Shown piece by piece: positions 33,565 through 41,788 of a stretch of DNA of 64,000 nucleotides. The notes below the pieces were generated by a model. That model was not told where the DNA came from, did no database searches, and saw only the letters and a list, made by a program, of their open reading frames with translations. Source of the stretch: Streptomyces spongiicola (GTDB taxonomy: Bacteria > Actinomycetota > Actinomycetes > Streptomycetales > Streptomycetaceae); the NCBI RefSeq assembly GCF_003122365.1, contig NZ_CP029254.1, positions 6,016,001 through 6,080,000 on the forward strand. The letters are read 5' to 3'. The number at the start of each line of letters is the position of its first letter. Positions within the stretch are counted from its first letter, which is position 1. The translations under genes and the position numbers were made by a program.

Positions 33565-34416
33565 TCAGAACGGGTGCCAGCGGGCCCCGGGGTCGTCCTC
33601 GCGCAGGGACGCGACACGGCGGCGGAACTCGGCCAGGGCACGGGAGTTCGTGGGTGCGTGCTGAGCCACCCAGGCGCAGCTCGCCGTCTCCCGGGCGCCG
33701 CGCAGCACCGCACAGCCGTCCCACTCGCGCACGTCCCACCCGTAGGCGCGGGTGAACGCGTCGTATGCCGCCGGGGCGAGTCCGTAGCGGTCGCGGGAGA
33801 GGGCCAGGACGACCAGGTCGTGCTCGCGCAGATCGGAGGAGAAGGTTTCCAGGTCGACCAGTACCGGGCCATCGGGCCCGACCAGAACGTTGCGCGGGAG
33901 CGCGTCGCCGTGGATCGGCCCGCGCGGCAGGTGCGGCGCCAGCGCGGCGACCGCGGTCGCGAATCCGTTCCGGCGCTCCCGCAGATAGGCCGCGTCCGCG
34001 GGGTCGATCGCGTCACCCGCCAGCCGCAGCCAGCGCTCGACGCCTCCGAGCAGTTCCCGGCGCGGCAGTGTGAACGGCGCCTCCGGCAGTGCGTGCACCC
34101 GCCGCAGCAGAGGCGCCAGATCCCGCGGCTCCGCCGGGCGCACGGCCTTCGGCAGCCGGTGCCACACCGTCACCGGATGACCCTCCACCAGCCGTGCCCT
34201 AGGCTCCGCGGCCCGTACCGCCGGGACGCCGGCGGCTGCCAGCCACTCGGACACCGCCAGCTCCCGCCGTGCGCGCTCCAGCAGATCGGCGCCCCGTCCG
34301 ATCCTCACCACGATGCCGCCGACCGCGAACACCGCGTTCTCGCCGAGCGCCAGCAACTCCCCGTCCCGAGGCAGCCCGGCCGCCGCGAGCACCTCCCGGC
34401 CGCGCGTCTCGTCCAT
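33565..34416 (-). CDS. APH-type phosphotransferase
   Basis: This 283-residue protein has a kinase-like fold of the aminoglycoside/choline phosphotransferase family. The N-lobe is LLALGENAVFAVGGIVVRIGR, the Brenner motif LPRGPIHGDALPRNVLV carries the catalytic Asp and metal Asn, and VLVDLETFSS is the DFG-equivalent. ATG 34416 lies 7 bases after GAGAAT, suggesting a leaderless message. It is divergent from the macrolide glycosyltransferase at 34598. It could inactivate an antibiotic or phosphorylate a small metabolite; no resistance subfamily can be assigned. Confidence 0.85.
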   Translation of the reverse strand: MDETRGREVLAAAGLPRDGELLALGENAVFAVGGIVVRIGRGADLLERARRELAVSEWLAAAGVPAVRAAEPRARLVEGHPVTVWHRLPKAVRPAEPRDLAPLLRRVHALPEAPFTLPRRELLGGVERWLRLAGDAIDPADAAYLRERRNGFATAVAALAPHLPRGPIHGDALPRNVLVGPDGPVLVDLETFSSDLREHDLVVLALSRDRYGLAPAAYDAFTRAYGWDVREWDGCAVLRGARETASCAWVAQHAPTNSRALAEFRRRVASLREDDPGARWHPF

Positions 34417-34585
34417 GGCGCGGATTCTCGCATCCGCAGGTGGACCGGCTGGGAGGAGCCGGGGAGGCGGTCGGCCGAGGCGGTCGGCCGAAGGCGGCGG
34501 TTCGATCCCCGCCCGCCGTCGACGTGACCGATGCCGCATCACGCGGCGGCCGGCAATCGAGTAGAACGAGATGTATCGCCTTGCC

Positions 34586-34591
34586 TAGTCT
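34586..34591 (+). promoter_or_regulatory. -10 element for a leaderless glycosyltransferase mRNA
   Basis: TAGTCT ends 6 bases before the GTG start at 34598, and no ribosome site is present. This spacing puts the transcription start at the start codon. A convincing -35 is not visible. Confidence 0.5.
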
Positions 34592-34597
34592 GACGGC

Positions 34598-35812
34598 GTG
34601 ATCACAACAAAGCGGGCCCATATCGCCATGTTCTCCATCGCCGCCCACGGGCACGTGAACCCGAGCGTCGAAGTGATCCGGGAACTCGTGGCCCGCGGGC
34701 ACCGCGTCAGCTACGCGATCCCGCCGTCCTTCGCCGGGAAGGTCGCCGCGACCGGCGCGGAACCGGTGCTCTGGAACTCCACGCTGCCGACCGACGACGA
34801 GCCGGACCGCTGGGGCACCGAACCGGTCGACCACCTCGAGCTGTTCCTCGGCGACGCGATCCAGGCGCTGCCGCAGCTCGCCGAGGCGTTCGCGGGGGAC
34901 GAACCGGACCTCGTCCTGCACGACATCACCTCCTACCCCGCGCGCGTCCTCGCCCGGCGCTGGGGCGTGCCCGCCATCTCCCTCTCGCCGAACCTCGTTG
35001 CCTGGGAGGGCTACGAGGAGGAGGTCGGCGAGCCGATGACCGCCGCCATCAGGGCGACCGAGCGGGGCAGGGCCTACTACGCCCGCTTCGGGTCCTGGCT
35101 GTCGGAGAACGGGATCGGTGTCCACCCCGACCCGTTCGTCGGCCGCCCGGCCCGCTCCCTGGTGCTGATCCCCAGGGCACTGCAGCCCAACGCCGACCGG
35201 GTCGACGAGCGCGTCCACTCCTTCGTCGGCACCTGCCGGGGTGACCGTACGGAGCAGGGGGAGTGGCGACGGCCCGCAGGTGCGGGCAAGGTGCTGCTGG
35301 TCTCCCTCGGCTCGACCTTCACGAAGCAGCCCGCCTTCTACCGGGAGTGTGTGAAGGCCTTCGGTGAACTGCCCGGTTGGCATGTGGTGCTGCAGATCGG
35401 CAGGTTCGTGGATCCGGCGGAACTGGGCCGTGTGCCCGCGAACATCGAGGTGCACGACTGGGTGCCGCAGCGGGCGGTCCTCGAGCAGGCGGACGCCTTC
35501 GTCACGCATGCCGGCGCCGGCGGCAGCCAGGAGGGGCTGGCCACCGCCACACCCATGGTCGCGGTCCCGCAGGCGGTCGACCAGTTCGGCAACGCCGACA
35601 TGCTCGCCTCGCTCGGTGTGGCCCGCCGTCTGCCGATGGAGGAGGCCACCGCGGACAGTCTCCGGGAGGCCGTGCTCACGCTGTCGGCCGACCCCGAGGT
35701 GGCGGTCCGGCTGGAGGAGGTCCGCCGCTCGATGCTCCTGGAGGGCGGTACGCGCCGGGCCGCCGATCTCATCGAGGCCGAACTGCCGCAGACCGTCGAC
35801 CACGTCGACTAG
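34598..35812 (+). CDS. mgt: macrolide glycosyltransferase
   Basis: This 404-residue GT1 enzyme is very close to OleD/Mgt of Streptomyces: HIAMFSIAAHGHVNPSVEVIREL at the start, DLVLHDITSYPARVLARRWGVP, VLLVSLGSTFTKQPAFYREC, and the donor site VEVHDWVPQ...FVTHAGAGGSQEGLATATPMVAVPQAVDQFGNA. The catalytic His lies in AAHGHVNP. These enzymes add glucose from UDP-glucose to macrolides and many other phenolic or hydroxylated acceptors, inactivating the drug. It lacks a macrolide cluster here, so it is probably a defence or self-protection gene. Confidence 0.94.
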   Translation: MITTKRAHIAMFSIAAHGHVNPSVEVIRELVARGHRVSYAIPPSFAGKVAATGAEPVLWNSTLPTDDEPDRWGTEPVDHLELFLGDAIQALPQLAEAFAGDEPDLVLHDITSYPARVLARRWGVPAISLSPNLVAWEGYEEEVGEPMTAAIRATERGRAYYARFGSWLSENGIGVHPDPFVGRPARSLVLIPRALQPNADRVDERVHSFVGTCRGDRTEQGEWRRPAGAGKVLLVSLGSTFTKQPAFYRECVKAFGELPGWHVVLQIGRFVDPAELGRVPANIEVHDWVPQRAVLEQADAFVTHAGAGGSQEGLATATPMVAVPQAVDQFGNADMLASLGVARRLPMEEATADSLREAVLTLSADPEVAVRLEEVRRSMLLEGGTRRAADLIEAELPQTVDHVD

Positions 35813-36178
35813 CCGCCCCCGGCCGACCGGACTCCGGTGGCCGCCGTGCCCTCCCCCACGGGGCACGGAGGCCGTCCTATGGTGGGCGGCATGGTGCGTC
35901 CTGACGGCTGGTCCGGGCTCGCGGACGGGAGTCCCGTCCGGCCGGACACCGCCGTGCCCGGTGGCAGGTCCCGGTCCGCCGCGGAGACGCGGCGGTCTCC
36001 GCGGGACGTCGGGAGCTCCTGCAAAGGCAGCAAGCACGCGGGCCGCGGCGTGGAGCGAACCTCGCGGCCTCGTCATACTCACAGCGGAGAAGCCGAACCC
36101 CGCACGCACGCACGCACGGACGGACGGAAAGGGGAACGGGGAAACGTGCTCGGGTGAGCACCGTACCCCTGACTACCA
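35813..36178. other. spacer with ACGC repeats
   Basis: No sure gene. TATGGT at 35878-35883 lies 7 bases before an ATG at 35891 that opens 88 codons (starting MVRPDGWSGLADGSPVRPD), so a leaderless short transcript is conceivable. The reading frame soon turns low-complexity and runs through ACGC/GGAC microrepeats at 36100-36130. Confidence 0.4.
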
Positions 36179-36742
36179 ATGGCGAAGACCCACGCGTACG
36201 CCGCGCTGCTGCGCGGCATCAATGTCGGCGGCCACCGCAAGGTCCCGATGGCCGACCTGCACGGCCTGGTGACGGACCTCGGCCACGGCCATGTGCGCAC
36301 CTATCTGCAAAGCGGAAACGCCGTGTTCACCAGCGAGACGGACGACGAGGACGGGCTCGCGCGCGGCATCGAACGCGCCGTCGAGGAGCGCTTCGGCTTC
36401 ACCGTGGACTGCCTCGTGCGCGGCGGGCCGTACCTCAGCTCGATCGTCGGCGACTGCCCCTTCCCGGCGGGACGGCTTGAGGGCAGGCAACTGCATGTCA
36501 CCTACTTCTCGGAGCGCGTCGAGCCGGAGCGGTTCGACGGTGTGGACCGGGACGCCCATCTGCCGGAGGACTTCCGGCTCGGGGACCGCGCTCTGTATCT
36601 GTACACCCCAGGGGGGATCGGCCGTTCCAGGCTGGCCGACGCGCTGGCGCGGGCGAGCGTGAGGAAGGGCCTCGTCGCCACGACCCGCAACTGGAACACG
36701 GTAGGCAAGCTCGCGGAGATGACGACCGGCGAACCAGCCTGA
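36179..36742 (+). CDS. DUF1697 protein
   Basis: This 187-residue protein is a clear DUF1697 member: YAALLRGINVGGHRKVPMADLHGLV at residues 6-30, TYLQSGNAVFTS, and the C-terminal ARASVRKGLVATTRNWNTVGKLAEM. The family has a ferredoxin-like fold and unknown function. It is a stand-alone gene downstream of the repeat spacer. Confidence 0.93.
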   Translation: MAKTHAYAALLRGINVGGHRKVPMADLHGLVTDLGHGHVRTYLQSGNAVFTSETDDEDGLARGIERAVEERFGFTVDCLVRGGPYLSSIVGDCPFPAGRLEGRQLHVTYFSERVEPERFDGVDRDAHLPEDFRLGDRALYLYTPGGIGRSRLADALARASVRKGLVATTRNWNTVGKLAEMTTGEPA

Positions 36743-36822
36743 GCGCAGGGGGCCGGAGGCCGTCGGCCCCCGGCCCCGCTCTCGCCCGGGTGGCCGGGAG
36801 CGGCGGGCCGGGGCCCGGGCCC

Positions 36823-36864
36823 GGGGTACGTGGTGCGGGGTATGTGGTGCGGGGTACGTGGTGC
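36823..36864. repeat. 14-bp tandem repeat GGGGTAYGTGGTGC, three copies
   Basis: Three contiguous copies differing by one C/T. It lies between the converging DUF1697 and DUF4236 genes. Confidence 0.95.
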
Positions 36865-36897
36865 GGGCCGGTCACCCCGACCGCGCGCCGAGCCCCG

Positions 36898-37089
36898 TCA
36901 GCGCCGCCGGAAGCTGCGGTGCCAGCTGAGTCCGCCGGGCAGCCGGACCGATGCCCTGCTGCGGCCGCCGCTGCCCCGGGTGATGTGGGCCCGGCGCGTG
37001 CCGAGGCTCAGGGACCAGCCGTGCGTACCGACGTTCAGGTGCAGCAGCCTCGGGATGAGTGTGATCCGCTTGTGGTAGTACAGCGACAT
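36898..37089 (-). CDS. DUF4236-like small protein
   Basis: This 63-residue basic protein follows the DUF4236 pattern: YHKRITLIPRLLHLNVGTHGWSLSLGTR, then ITRGSGGRSRASVRLPGGLSWHR. The alternating hydrophobic/basic pattern gives a short beta-rich fold; the function is unknown. ATG 37089 has an excellent GAGGAGG ribosome site 6 bases upstream. It is transcribed alone. Confidence 0.8.
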   Translation of the reverse strand: MSLYYHKRITLIPRLLHLNVGTHGWSLSLGTRRAHITRGSGGRSRASVRLPGGLSWHRSFRRR

Positions 37090-37317
37090 GTCGGCCTCCT
37101 CGTGGACATCATGCGCCGCCGGCTCGGAGTGTCCGTCACGACGGTGCCACGATCGTGTCACCGCGGGGCCGGTGCCCCGTCTGTCCGCACGGTCGTGCCC
37201 GCAGTGCCCGCAGTGCCCGCAGTGGTGCGGTGGCCGGTTGACCGGGTGACCGGGTGGCGGGGGCAGTGGTGACCGGCCGGAGGACGGTTGTCGGTGCCGC
37301 GCCCTATCGTCGGTCCC

Positions 37318-37782
37318 ATGTACGACGACGGTGACGGGCCGCCCCGCCCGGGCGGCGAGCGCGAGGCGCGGGCGCGGGCCGCCGAGGTGCGCGTCGCGTT
37401 CGAGGGCATGCTGCAGATCCGCCGGCTGACCGGCACCGGCACCGCCGACCCCGAGGCGGTCCCCGCCCCCTGGGAACGGGGGCGGATGGTCCGTGCCGTG
37501 GCGCTCGCGCTGGAGGCGGCCGGCATCGCGCCCTCCGCCGTCGACGCCGACTCCGGGCGGCGGGTGGCCACCGGGTACCGCGTGGCGGGAGTACCGGACG
37601 AACCGGGCACGGTCAGCGTCGAATGGCTCGGACCGCACGGCGGCGGGGCCGCCGGCGAGGAGGAGGGCGCCCTCGCCGACTGCGCCCGGGTGCTCCGGCG
37701 CCTCGGCTGGGACGCCCTGGTGTACCGCGGGCGGAACCGCCGTCGCTTCGTGGAGGTGCGTCCGCCCCATCCCGGATGCTGA
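37318..37782 (+). CDS. conserved hypothetical protein
   Basis: This 154-residue soluble protein is not recognised. It has an acidic/Pro head, a central alpha-rich segment (MVRAVALALEAAGIAPSAVDADSG), a likely beta-strand YRVAGVPDEPGTVSVEWLGP and a C-terminal basic tail. The coding signal is strong. ATG 37318 lies 7 bases after TATCGT (37305-37310), suggesting a leaderless transcript. It converges with the sulfur block. Confidence 0.7.
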   Translation: MYDDGDGPPRPGGEREARARAAEVRVAFEGMLQIRRLTGTGTADPEAVPAPWERGRMVRAVALALEAAGIAPSAVDADSGRRVATGYRVAGVPDEPGTVSVEWLGPHGGGAAGEEEGALADCARVLRRLGWDALVYRGRNRRRFVEVRPPHPGC

Positions 37783-37849
37783 ACGGCCGGCCGGGTGCGG
37801 CGAACGGGCCCGGCGGCCCGGCGCCCGCCGGCCCGCCCGGGCAGGACGC

Positions 37850-38626
37850 TCAGCCGACGGCGGCGGCGAGGCGGCGGCCTGCCCGGGCCTCGTCGTACCG
37901 GCTCAGCATCAGCCGGGCCAGCTCGGGCGAGGGGCCGAGCACATCGGCCAGCACGTCCGCGCCCGCTGCCCGGGCCCCGTCCGCGATCCGGTCCGGCAGC
38001 CGGCCGGGGGCGATGACATACGGCGCCACCGCCACCCGTTCCAGACCCCCGGCGCGCAGCGCCCGGACCGCGTCACCGGGACCGGGCGGGCTGGTCGCGG
38101 TGACGGCGGAGGCGAACGCGGGCCGCACCGCGCACCAGCCGGTGCGCCGCAGCTCCCGCGCCATGGCGGTGATCACCGCCATGGCCTCCGGGTCGGAGGA
38201 GCCCGCCGAGGCCAGGACGACGCCCGTGCCGCGCTTGTCGGCGGGGGTCAGTCCGGCCTCGTACAGCCGCTGTTCGACCGCGTCCAGCAGCAGGGGGGAC
38301 GGGCCGAGTACGCCCGCCTGGGCGATCCGGAGCCGCGGGTGCCGGGCCCGCGCCTCGTCGAGCACGGACGGGATGTCCGACTTCGCGTGGAAGGCCCGGG
38401 TCAGCAGCAGCGGCAGCGCGACCACCTCTCCCACCCCGTCGTCCGCCATCCGCTCGAGGACCTGGGGCACGGTCGGCGCGTTGAAGTCCAGGAACGCCGT
38501 GCCGACCCGCACCTCGGGCCGCTGCGACCGCACATGCCGCACCAGGGCGTGCACGGTCGCGGCATGGCGCGGGTCGCGGCTGCCGTGGGCGACGACGAGA
38601 AGGGCGGGGCGGGCGGGGCCGTACAC
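37850..38626 (-). CDS. sirohydrochlorin chelatase
   Basis: This 258-residue CbiX/SirB-type protein has two tandem halves. LLVVAHGSRDPRHAATV starts the first, with the metal-binding His, and LPLLLTRAFHAKSDIPSVL carries the second His; the second half has VVLASAGSSDPEAMAV and VAVAPYVIAPGRLPDRI. It inserts Fe (or Co) into sirohydrochlorin, giving the siroheme that CysI needs. It is the last gene of the minus-strand sulfur block, 9 bp after ssuC. GTG start at 38626. Confidence 0.9.
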   Translation of the reverse strand: MYGPARPALLVVAHGSRDPRHAATVHALVRHVRSQRPEVRVGTAFLDFNAPTVPQVLERMADDGVGEVVALPLLLTRAFHAKSDIPSVLDEARARHPRLRIAQAGVLGPSPLLLDAVEQRLYEAGLTPADKRGTGVVLASAGSSDPEAMAVITAMARELRRTGWCAVRPAFASAVTATSPPGPGDAVRALRAGGLERVAVAPYVIAPGRLPDRIADGARAAGADVLADVLGPSPELARLMLSRYDEARAGRRLAAAVG

Positions 38627-38635
38627 GGGATCAGC

Positions 38636-39550
38636 TCAGCTCTTGACGAGGAGCCCGCGGCTGCGGAGCACCCGGCGCTCCAGCGGGCTGAAGACGAGCA
38701 GTTCGACGGCGACACCGACGACCAGGATGAGGAGGATCGCCAGGAACACGCCGGGCATGTCGATGTTGTTGCGGCCGTTCTCCAGCAGTTGGCCGAGGCC
38801 GAGGCCGAGGTCGGGGGAGGAGGCGATGATCTCGGCCGCCATCAGCGAGCGCCAGGAGAAGGCCCAGCCCTGCTTCAGACCGCCCAGATAGCCCGGCAGG
38901 GCGGCCGGCATGACGATGTGCCAGGTCCCCCTCAGGCCGGTGGCGCCGAGCGTCCGCCCGGCCCGCAGGAACAGCGGAGGCACCTGGGTCACCCCGGACA
39001 CCAGCCCGTTGGCGATCGACGGCACCGCGCCGAGCAGGATGACCGCGTACATCATCGAGTCGTTCAGGCCGAGCCAGATGACGGCCGGCGGCACCCACGC
39101 CACCGACGGCAGCGACTGGAGGCCGGAGAGGACCGGGCCGATCGCGGCACGCACGAAGGCCACCCGCGCCACCAGCAGACCCAGCGGGGTGCCGATGGCC
39201 AGGGCCAGCAGGAAGCCGAACAGGCCGCGTGACACGCTGGTCCAGATGACGTCGAACAGGGTGCCCTGAAGCCACATGTCGGACAGGCCCGCCCACACCG
39301 CGGACGGGGCGGGCAGCTTGTCCTCGGTGGTGACCCGCGCCGAGACGAGGAACTGCCACCCCGCCAGGACGAGGGCGACCGCGACGACCGGCGGCACGGC
39401 CTTCTTCAGGAGGACCTCGCGCACCGGCGTGCGGCGGACCTCGACGGCGTCGAGGGCGTCCAGGCCGGCCTCGAGACCGGCGAGGTCGTCCGGCCCGGCG
39501 GGCGACCCGCCCGCCCCCGTGACTCCGGCGCGGGTTTCAGTGCTGGCCAT
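38636..39550 (-). CDS. ssuC: sulfonate-type ABC transporter permease
   Basis: This 304-residue inner-membrane protein has about six transmembrane helices. Features include VVAVALVLAGWQFLV near residue 60, GLFGFLLALAIGTPLGLLVA, and the EAA-like loop LRAGRTLGATGLRGTWHIVMPAALPGYLGGLKQGWAFSW, then AIIL..VGVAVELLVF. The cytosolic N-terminus is about 45 residues. ATG 39550 has GGGGAG upstream and overlaps the end of ssuB by 14 bp. It pairs with SsuB and SsuA for uptake of sulfonates, nitrate or taurine-like anions; the sulfur context favours sulfonates. Confidence 0.9.
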   Translation of the reverse strand: MASTETRAGVTGAGGSPAGPDDLAGLEAGLDALDAVEVRRTPVREVLLKKAVPPVVAVALVLAGWQFLVSARVTTEDKLPAPSAVWAGLSDMWLQGTLFDVIWTSVSRGLFGFLLALAIGTPLGLLVARVAFVRAAIGPVLSGLQSLPSVAWVPPAVIWLGLNDSMMYAVILLGAVPSIANGLVSGVTQVPPLFLRAGRTLGATGLRGTWHIVMPAALPGYLGGLKQGWAFSWRSLMAAEIIASSPDLGLGLGQLLENGRNNIDMPGVFLAILLILVVGVAVELLVFSPLERRVLRSRGLLVKS

Positions 39551-40328
39551 GTCGGCGGATCTCCCCACGCAGTTGTTCGGTGATCTCGACGGACAGGTCC
39601 GCCACGGCGGCGTCCTCGATACGGCGCGGCTGCGGGATGTCCACGGCCCACTCGCGGGCCACCCGGCCGGGCCGCGACGACAGCAGTACCACCCGCTGGG
39701 CGAGCCGGACCGCCTCCCGGACGTTGTGCGTGACGAAGAGCACCGACACGTTCGTCTCGCGCCAGATCCGCGTCAGCTCGTCGTGCAGAACGTCCCGGGT
39801 GATGGCGTCGAGTGCCGCGAACGGCTCGTCCATCAGCAGCAGATCGCTGTCCTGCGCGAGGGCCCGGGCCATGGCGACCCGCTGGCGCATTCCGCCGGAC
39901 AGCTCGTGGACGCGTTTGCCGTGGGCGCCGCCGAGCCGGACCAGCTCCAGCAGCCGCTGCGCCTCCTCGCGGCGCCCGGCCTTGGGGACACCGCGCAGCC
40001 GCAGCGCCAGTTCGACGTTCCTGCCCGCGGTCAGCCACGGGAAGAGGGCGTGCTCCTGGAACATCAGGGCGGGCCGTCCGCCGGGCGTCTCGATGGTGCC
40101 GCTGGTCGGTCGGTCCAGCCCCGCGACCAGGTTGAGCAGGGTGGACTTGCCGCATCCCGACGCCCCGAGGATGGTGACGAACTCGCCGGGGGCGACGTCC
40201 AGAGTGATGTCGTCGAGGACGAGCTGCGATCCGGCCGGACCGCGGAAGGACTTCGAGACGTGCTCGATCCTGGCGGCGTGCGACACCGCGGTGGTGTCCT
40301 CGGCGGCCTCGGCGTACGTGGTGGCCAT
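39537..40328 (-). CDS. ssuB: sulfonate-type ABC transporter ATP-binding protein
   Basis: This 263-residue ATPase has Walker A GASGCGKST, the Q-loop ALMFQEHALFPWL, signature ELSGGMRQR, Walker B LLLMDEPFAALD and the H-loop FVTHN. It resembles SsuB/TauB. ATG 40328 is preferred over GTG 40337 because AGGAGG then lies 8 bases upstream. The end overlaps ssuC. Confidence 0.92.
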   Translation of the reverse strand: MATTYAEAAEDTTAVSHAARIEHVSKSFRGPAGSQLVLDDITLDVAPGEFVTILGASGCGKSTLLNLVAGLDRPTSGTIETPGGRPALMFQEHALFPWLTAGRNVELALRLRGVPKAGRREEAQRLLELVRLGGAHGKRVHELSGGMRQRVAMARALAQDSDLLLMDEPFAALDAITRDVLHDELTRIWRETNVSVLFVTHNVREAVRLAQRVVLLSSRPGRVAREWAVDIPQPRRIEDAAVADLSVEITEQLRGEIRRHGQH

Positions 40329-40370
40329 GGTCGTCACCTCCTGGGAGTGTTACCGGGCGGAATGCGGGTG

Positions 40371-41480
40371 TCAGGGGCTGCCGAGGCCGGCGTCGGAGAC
40401 CTGGGGTCTGCCCTCGGCCCTCAGCACCTTGTTCAGCGGCGTCAGGTCGTAGATGCCGCCCAGGTCGGGCTCGTCGACGAGCCCGGCCCGCACCGCCCAC
40501 TCGGACTGCGTCCTGAGGGTGGCGGCGAGCGGATCGTCCATGACCCGGATGCCCGGCCAGGCCCGGTCGACGACCTCCGGGGGGAGTTCCCCGCCGGTCT
40601 CGGCCTTCAGGGCCGCGTTGGCGGCGGCCCCGGCCTTCTCCGGGTTGGCGTTGATCCAGGCGTTCGTCCTCACCGTGCCGCGGAGCACCGCCTCGACGAC
40701 GTCCGGATGCTCCTTCAGGAACGACTGCGACACGACCACGTTGGTGATCACGAACTTCCCGCCGGGCCAGAGCGCGGACTCCTCCAGGAGGACCTTCGCG
40801 CCCTCGGAGACCAGCTTGGACGCGGTCGGCTCCGGCACCCAGGCGCCGTCGACCGAACCGGACCTGTAGGCGTCGGGGGTGATCCTGGCGTTCGCGCGGA
40901 CCACCGAGACGTCGCCCCTGCCGCTCTCCGCGTCGACCTTCCAGCCCTTCTCCGCGATCCAGTTGAGGAACGCGACGTCCTGGGTGTTGCCCTTCTGGGG
41001 GGTGGCGATCCGCTTGCCCCTGACATCGTCCGGGGTCTTGATCCGGTCCGGGTCGACGACGAACTTCACACCGCCGGAGGCGGAGCCGGAGATGATCCGC
41101 AGATTCCGGCCCTGCGACTTCACGTACCCGTTCACCGCGGGCGACGGGCCGATGAAACCGATGTCCAGCGAACCGCCGTTGAGGGCCTCGATCACGGACG
41201 GGCCGGCGTTGAGGACCTGCGGCTTGATCGCGGTGCCGCCGAGTTCCCTCTGGATCAGGCCTTGCCGGACGCCGACGAGCGCGGTGGCGTGGGTCAGGTT
41301 CGGGAGGTAGCCGATGCGGACGGTGTCGGCGGAGAGCTTCCTGCCCACCGCCGCCACCCCGGACGTCCTGTCGTCCTTGGCCTGTGAGCCGTAGCCGCAG
41401 GCGGTGGCGGCCACGGCCAGCAGGGGGAGGGCGGCGGCAGCGGCCAGGCCGCGGCGCAGGCTCGTACGGGATGCAGGCAC
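40371..41480 (-). CDS. ssuA: sulfonate-type substrate-binding lipoprotein
   Basis: This 369-residue periplasmic-type binding protein is anchored as a lipoprotein. The signal RRGLAAAAALPLLAVAATAC ends in a lipobox Cys at residue 28. The mature domain is of the SsuA/THI5-like fold: VRIGYLPNLTHATALVGVRQGLI, LDIGFIGPSPAVNGYVKS, RGKRIATPQKGNTQDVAFLNWI. GTG 41480 has GAGAGGA upstream. It is separated from cysN by 308 bp holding a 21-bp repeat array, so it may be partly under its own control. Confidence 0.9.
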   Translation of the reverse strand: MPASRTSLRRGLAAAAALPLLAVAATACGYGSQAKDDRTSGVAAVGRKLSADTVRIGYLPNLTHATALVGVRQGLIQRELGGTAIKPQVLNAGPSVIEALNGGSLDIGFIGPSPAVNGYVKSQGRNLRIISGSASGGVKFVVDPDRIKTPDDVRGKRIATPQKGNTQDVAFLNWIAEKGWKVDAESGRGDVSVVRANARITPDAYRSGSVDGAWVPEPTASKLVSEGAKVLLEESALWPGGKFVITNVVVSQSFLKEHPDVVEAVLRGTVRTNAWINANPEKAGAAANAALKAETGGELPPEVVDRAWPGIRVMDDPLAATLRTQSEWAVRAGLVDEPDLGGIYDLTPLNKVLRAEGRPQVSDAGLGSP

Positions 41481-41508
41481 GGAGGCTTTCCTCTCGGGGG
41501 CCCGGTTC

Positions 41509-41700
41509 TCACGTCCCCCGGCGGTACCGGGTGGTGCGGGACGAGGCCGGGGAGTCGGCGGGTCGGTGTCTTCGTCTGTCGGGCGGGCGGGGCGTCGCGC
41601 CGGTCTTCCGGTACGTCGGGCCGGCCTTCCGGTACTTCGCGCCGGTCTTCTCGTACGTCGGGCCGGTCTTCCGGTACTTCGCGCCGGTCATCGGGCACAT
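41509..41700 (-). CDS. possible 63-residue seven-residue-repeat protein
   Basis: An ATG at 41700 opens 63 codons between cysN and ssuA on the operon strand. Because the underlying DNA unit is 21 bp, the product repeats every seven residues (TGAKYRK, TGPTYEK, TGAKYRK, AGPTYRK, TGATPRP), then has a basic Arg/Pro tail. A G-rich stretch precedes the ATG, but no family is known, so it may be a by-product of the repeat. A second frame also gives a regular repeat (VPEDRPD). Confidence 0.3.
   Translation of the reverse strand: MCPMTGAKYRKTGPTYEKTGAKYRKAGPTYRKTGATPRPPDRRRHRPADSPASSRTTRYRRGT
41596..41700. repeat. 21-bp tandem repeat, five copies
   Basis: Five contiguous units of the CGCGCCGGTCTTCCGGTACG type, alternating CGCGCC and CGGGCC starts. 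They fill about a third of the cysN-ssuA gap (41481-41788). The remainder of the gap shows no promoter that can be named. Confidence 0.95.
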
Positions 41701-41788
41701 CGCGCGACACCCCCCGATCCCGCCCCGAGCACACCGCCGCCCACGCGTCCGCCCTCCTTGGCGAAGGTCGCGTACACGTCGGCCGCCA

